NCBI GenBank assembly: GCA_964446285.1
Contig: CAYUNT010000197.1
Span: 1-8,392 of the forward strand
DNA from: CAYUNT01 sp964446285
GTDB lineage: Bacteria; Sumerlaeota; Sumerlaeia; SLMS01; CAYUNT01
Reading direction: 5' to 3'
Length of the DNA stretch: 8,392 bases
In this document: piece after piece, positions 5,813 through 8,392 of the stretch
How the letters are laid out: every line of letters begins with the position of its first letter
Numbering within the stretch: the stretch's first letter is position 1
The notes under the pieces: model-generated
Told to the model about the DNA's origin: nothing
Databases searched by the model: none
What the model saw: only the letters and a program-made list of their open reading frames with translations
Position numbers and translations under genes: made by a program

Positions 5813-6865
5813 ATGTCTCGATCTCTGATCCGGACGTTGTGCGCGCTTGCTCTGGGCGTTTTGGTTCAGGCTTGTGTGATTATCCCGATCATGCCGTTTT
5901 CCTCGGAACTCCGCGAGGTGGAATTGCGCCCCTCGACACGCCTTTTCCCCAAAAAAATCCTCCTCGTGGACATCGAAGGATTCCTCAGCACGCGCGATGA
6001 AGGCGGCCTCTTTGGCGGCCCGTCGATGATCGCCTCGCTCGACGACCAGCTCAACCGCGCGAAAAAAGACAGCCAGATCAAGGCCGTCGTGCTGCGCATC
6101 AACTCGCCCGGCGGAACTGTCACCGCTTCGGACATGATGTATCGGCGTGTGCTCAAATTCCGCGAGGAAACGAGCATCCCCGTGTATGTGGCCATGATGG
6201 ACCTGACGGCCTCGGGCGGATACTATATCGCGATGGCCGCCGACGCCCTCTACGCCGAACCGACAAGCATTGTCGGGTCGATCAGCGTGGTGGCGTTTTT
6301 CCCCGAGGGCGAAGACCTGATGAACAAGATCGGCATTCGCGTGGCGGCGATCAAATCGGGTGAAATGAAAGACATCGGTTCGATTTTCCGCCACATGAAG
6401 CCCGAGGAACAAAAAATCCTCCAGGGGATCGTCTCGGACATGCACGATCAATTTGTGTCTGTGGTGGAAAAAGGCCGTCCGAAACTCTCGCCCGAGAAAA
6501 TCCGCTCACTGGCCGATGGGCGCGTTTTCACCGCCAAGCGCGCGGCGGAAGAAGGTTTGATCGACGGCGTGGCGCGGCTCGACGAGGTGATTGAAAAGGC
6601 CGAAATCGCCGCAGGAACGCACGGCGCGCGCGTGGTGGCTTATCGCCGCGGACGCGCCTCCGCTGCCAGCATCTACGCCACAAGCGCGGATGTTTCGCCC
6701 GAGGCAGGCTCCGGCAGCGCGTGGAATTCCAACGCCGCCGGACCGCTGGGGGCGCGCACAGGAGCAGGCGCGATGGGCGCGCCCGCGCAGGTGAATCTCA
6801 TCAATATCGACGCCGCCGGACTCCGCCCCACGCAGCCTGGTTTCCACTATTACTGGATGCCATAG
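5813..6865 (+). CDS. sppA: Signal peptide peptidase SppA (peptidase family S49), lipoprotein form
   Basis: The 350-residue product (ATG 5813) has MSRSLIRTLCALALGVLVQAC with Cys21 as a probable lipidation site, instead of the transmembrane helix usual in SppA. The S49 core runs from about residue 48 to 270: ILLVDIEGFLS, RINSPGG (oxyanion region, 95-101), nucleophile Ser134 in TASGGYYIA, SIVGSISV, and KSGEMKDIGS with Lys181 and Lys186. The 52-residue gap from Ser134 to Lys186 equals that between Ser147 and Lys199 of B. subtilis SppA, so Lys186 is the likely general base (inference). The protein is the short, single-domain type. A Gly/Ala/Ser-rich tail (280-325) ends in QPGFHYYWMP. SppA degrades signal peptides left in membranes. 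AAAGGA at 5796-5801 lies 11 bases before the ATG. The same frame stays open upstream to 5624 but is low-complexity Arg/Cys-rich and would bury the signal. The 269-base gap after the caspase gene shows no clear promoter or terminator. Confidence 0.93.
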   Translation: MSRSLIRTLCALALGVLVQACVIIPIMPFSSELREVELRPSTRLFPKKILLVDIEGFLSTRDEGGLFGGPSMIASLDDQLNRAKKDSQIKAVVLRINSPGGTVTASDMMYRRVLKFREETSIPVYVAMMDLTASGGYYIAMAADALYAEPTSIVGSISVVAFFPEGEDLMNKIGIRVAAIKSGEMKDIGSIFRHMKPEEQKILQGIVSDMHDQFVSVVEKGRPKLSPEKIRSLADGRVFTAKRAAEEGLIDGVARLDEVIEKAEIAAGTHGARVVAYRRGRASAASIYATSADVSPEAGSGSAWNSNAAGPLGARTGAGAMGAPAQVNLINIDAAGLRPTQPGFHYYWMP

Positions 6866-6897
6866 AGCCGCGGAACAACGAACAGAGCCAGACATGT

Positions 6898-6947
6898 GAC
6901 GCGCCCCGGGCGAGATAGCAACGCACCCGGGGCGCGTCTGGTTTTTT
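6898..6947 (+). terminator. Strong intrinsic terminator after sppA
   Basis: A perfect 13-bp stem, GACGCGCCCCGGG (6898-6910) with CCCGGGGCGCGTC (6926-6938), encloses a 15-base loop. Six T residues follow at 6942-6947. It lies 33 bases after the sppA stop and should end the transcript of that gene and any upstream partners. Confidence 0.92.
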
Positions 6948-6952
6948 CCCTG

Positions 6953-6971
6953 CCAGGTTTTCCTGGTTTTT
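6953..6971 (+). terminator. Second, smaller terminator-like hairpin
   Basis: CCAGG (6953-6957), a TTTT loop and CCTGG (6962-6966) are followed by five T residues (6967-6971). The stem is only 5 bp, so alone it would be weak. Directly behind the strong terminator it may act as a backup. Confidence 0.5.
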
Positions 6972-6996
6972 CCAGACGATGGAAGTTGGTATGGGA

Positions 6997-7024
6997 TTGA
7001 CCGGCAGAAATGCTGGGGCACAAT
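6997..7024 (+). promoter_or_regulatory. Possible sigma-70-type promoter for the last gene
   Basis: TTGACC (6997-7002, five of six matches to the -35 consensus) and CACAAT (7019-7024, four of six to the -10) are 16 bases apart. They sit between the terminators and the start at 7116, leaving a leader of about 85 bases. The match is modest, and promoter consensus may differ in this organism. Confidence 0.3.
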
Positions 7025-7043
7025 TGGTTTTGTCAACTTTCCA

Positions 7044-7076
7044 CGCCGCAAGAACCTACGGCAGGAAAATGCGGCG
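7044..7076 (+). other. Leader hairpin before the last gene
   Basis: CGCCGCA (7044-7050) and TGCGGCG (7070-7076) form a perfect 7-bp stem with a 19-base loop. It lies in the predicted 5' leader of the last gene, about 40 bases before its start, with no T-tract. I see no known riboswitch or leader family in it. Confidence 0.3.
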
Positions 7077-7101
7077 CGGAAAATACGATACCGGTTTATC
7101 C

Positions 7102-7106
7102 AAGGA
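7102..7106 (+). promoter_or_regulatory. Ribosome binding site fixing the 7116 start
   Basis: AAGGA ends nine bases before ATG 7116, which opens directly into a signal peptide. This supports the start of a gene whose other end is outside the window. Confidence 0.65.
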
Positions 7107-7115
7107 CCAAATCCA

Positions 7116-8392
7116 ATGACCGCAATTCGTCTTCGCGCCTGGGGGGGACTTTTGGGGATTGTGCTGCTGGCGGCAGACGTGCTGGCGCAGTATCAGTCCG
7201 TGGAATGGGAGAGTTTCGAGAGTGGGCAGATGAAAAGCCAGATATTGATCATTGGCAATCCGTCCAAACTCTCTGTGGCCGCCTGGGACCAGATTCAGAA
7301 CATGCCCCCTCAGTTTCGCCATTCAGAAATTGGCAAATATGGATTGGCGATCCGTGGAGTCCGGCTTCCGGACGAAATCCGAGGTCAAAAAACCGGCCTG
7401 GATGAACACCTTTCGGGGATTTGCTATCCTGTCGTTTTGACAAGGAGCCAGTTGGGCCAGCAGGGGCGGGCGTTGTTTCAGTCCGATTTCTACTTCCCGC
7501 CCGTTGGCGAGCGCGTGCCCAATGTGGCGGTTCTGGCCGTAGCGCCCCTTTCGCCGGGCGACACAATTCCCAAATCCATGTATCGTTTTGGCATCAGCGC
7601 ATCGAAATCCCTCTATTTTTCCCACGTTGTAAAAGACTCCGCGGAACCCAACATTCAAATTCTTGACGAAGAAACGTTTAAGAAAATCCCCCGTCCCGGC
7701 TGGCATCGTTTTGCCATTGTATTTGAAGGCCCCGAAACCATCCGGTGCTATGTCGATGGCCGCGAAACCCAATGCTCCAATATAAAAGACACCTCGATTC
7801 AGCAGTTGCAGCTGGGAATCCTGCTGGCTGAATTCTATTATAACTATTACTGTTATTTGGACAATCCCAGCATTCAATGGACCAGAGAAGATGCGCCTCT
7901 GCCCGACTCGCCTTACGCTGCCTCATGGCCCGATGCGCCCCGCCCGACGCCATCGGCAAACGTGTTTGCGAATGCGGCGGGCACGGCGCCTGGAGCGGCG
8001 GGCGGTCTGCCCCTTGCGTGGCTGGACACAGAGACGGGATGGCAGCGGTCCAAACAAACGCAATTGCCGATGTTTGTCTGTTTTCAGGCGCCCAGGGCAG
8101 GTCCATCCCAGGAATTCCTAAAAATGCTGGAAACCTCTCCGGTCGCGCAGACGTTTTGCCGCAATTACGTTCCCGTTCTCGTGGATGTGAACCAGCTGCA
8201 AGGCGGAAAAGCGGCGGAACTGCTAGGCGTTTTCAAGGTCCCGACCGTTTGCATTATTGGCCCGGACGGCAGAACACGCCAGCAGGTCATCTACAACCGC
8301 GGCGAATCCTGGGAATCCTTTGCGGCGCGCCTGCAAACCTCCGCCGTTCCCGCTGTTCCCGCTGTTCCCGCCTCCGCCCCCGGTGCCACCAC
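7116..8392 (+). CDS. Exported protein with LamG-like region and cysteine-free thioredoxin-like domain, 3' end outside the window
   Basis: The frame from ATG 7116 is open to the window edge (425 complete codons, no stop). Residues 1-25 are a classic signal peptide: RLR, then GGLLGIVLLAA, then DVLA^Q. Residues about 105-255 resemble a LamG/concanavalin-type jellyroll: paired strands with GWHRFAIVFEGPETIRCYVDG and a closing strand LDNPSIQW. A Pro/Ala-rich linker (260-297) leads to a thioredoxin-like domain at about 300-405: LPMFVCF strand, then PRAGPSQEF, VPVLVDVNQ strand, FKVPTVCII with the cis-proline position at Pro376, and GPDGRTRQQ. Where thioredoxins have WCGPC this reads RAGPS (327-331), so both redox cysteines are gone and disulfide exchange is not expected. 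The chain continues into a VPAVPAVPA linker, implying at least one more domain or a tail beyond the window. Role unknown; a binding or structural task outside the cytoplasm is the best guess. Confidence 0.85.
   Translation, partial: MTAIRLRAWGGLLGIVLLAADVLAQYQSVEWESFESGQMKSQILIIGNPSKLSVAAWDQIQNMPPQFRHSEIGKYGLAIRGVRLPDEIRGQKTGLDEHLSGICYPVVLTRSQLGQQGRALFQSDFYFPPVGERVPNVAVLAVAPLSPGDTIPKSMYRFGISASKSLYFSHVVKDSAEPNIQILDEETFKKIPRPGWHRFAIVFEGPETIRCYVDGRETQCSNIKDTSIQQLQLGILLAEFYYNYYCYLDNPSIQWTREDAPLPDSPYAASWPDAPRPTPSANVFANAAGTAPGAAGGLPLAWLDTETGWQRSKQTQLPMFVCFQAPRAGPSQEFLKMLETSPVAQTFCRNYVPVLVDVNQLQGGKAAELLGVFKVPTVCIIGPDGRTRQQVIYNRGESWESFAARLQTSAVPAVPAVPASAPGAT
8343..8369 (+). repeat. Three 9-base tandem repeats encoding Ala-Val-Pro
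   Basis: GCCGTTCCC, GCTGTTCCC and GCTGTTCCC follow one another in the coding frame and give AVPAVPAVP. This is a Pro-rich linker after the thioredoxin-like domain and a likely site of length variation by slippage. Confidence 0.8.

Noticed and set aside
5255..6451. Minus-strand open frame of 398 codons opposite the caspase end and sppA
   Set aside because: It spans two well-supported plus-strand genes and has no recognisable domain.
7421..7666. Small plus-strand frame inside the last gene
   Set aside because: It overlaps in another frame a long open frame with a signal peptide and fold motifs that runs to the window edge.

Overview
The window is roughly 55-60% G+C bacterial DNA (my estimate by eye), dense with genes for exported proteins. 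It holds six protein genes and no RNA gene, CRISPR array or insertion sequence that I can see. All six products look exported: one type IV prepilin-like protein, one multidomain secreted glycosidase-like protein, three predicted lipoproteins and one signal-peptide protein. PT-rich linkers, golvesin-type beta domains, a pseudopilin ending in a 'VLYSDMAV' motif, and extracytoplasmic caspase and thioredoxin-like proteins suggest a Gram-negative-type bacterium of the Planctomycetes/PVC or neighbouring candidate phyla (Sumerlaeota- or Hydrogenedentota-like). That placement is an inference from protein style and is not secure.

Layout. Positions 1-165 are two adjacent families of 21-bp-period tandem repeats. 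They are read in frame into a prepilin gene that ends at 830, and no ordinary start codon is visible. Related repeat copies, one of them an exact 16-base inverted copy, lie just downstream (836-975). A large minus-strand gene (1005-3443) encodes a secreted protein with the order golvesin domain, GHL10 glycosidase-like domain, carboxypeptidase-regulatory-like domain, golvesin domain. A 333-base divergent spacer (3444-3776) separates it from a plus-strand pair: an orphan lipoprotein (3777-4460) and, 12 bases later, a lipoprotein of the caspase (C14) family (4473-5543). A lipoprotein form of SppA (signal peptide peptidase, S49) follows at 5813-6865 and is closed by a strong intrinsic terminator with a smaller one behind it. 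The last gene (7116 to the window edge) runs off the end. It encodes an exported protein with a LamG/jellyroll-like middle and a thioredoxin-like domain whose CGPC site reads AGPS.

How the genes may relate. The unknown lipoprotein and the caspase are almost certainly co-transcribed. SppA lies on the same strand 269 bases on and may share the transcript. All three have N-terminal lipid-anchor signals, so this stretch looks like an envelope proteolysis cluster with two different peptidases on the outer face of a membrane. The glycosidase-like protein and the prepilin converge and share no obvious function. The most noteworthy points are the prepilin gene whose leader is fused to repeat DNA flanked by inverted copies, the orphan lipoprotein-caspase pair, and the cysteine-free thioredoxin-like domain.
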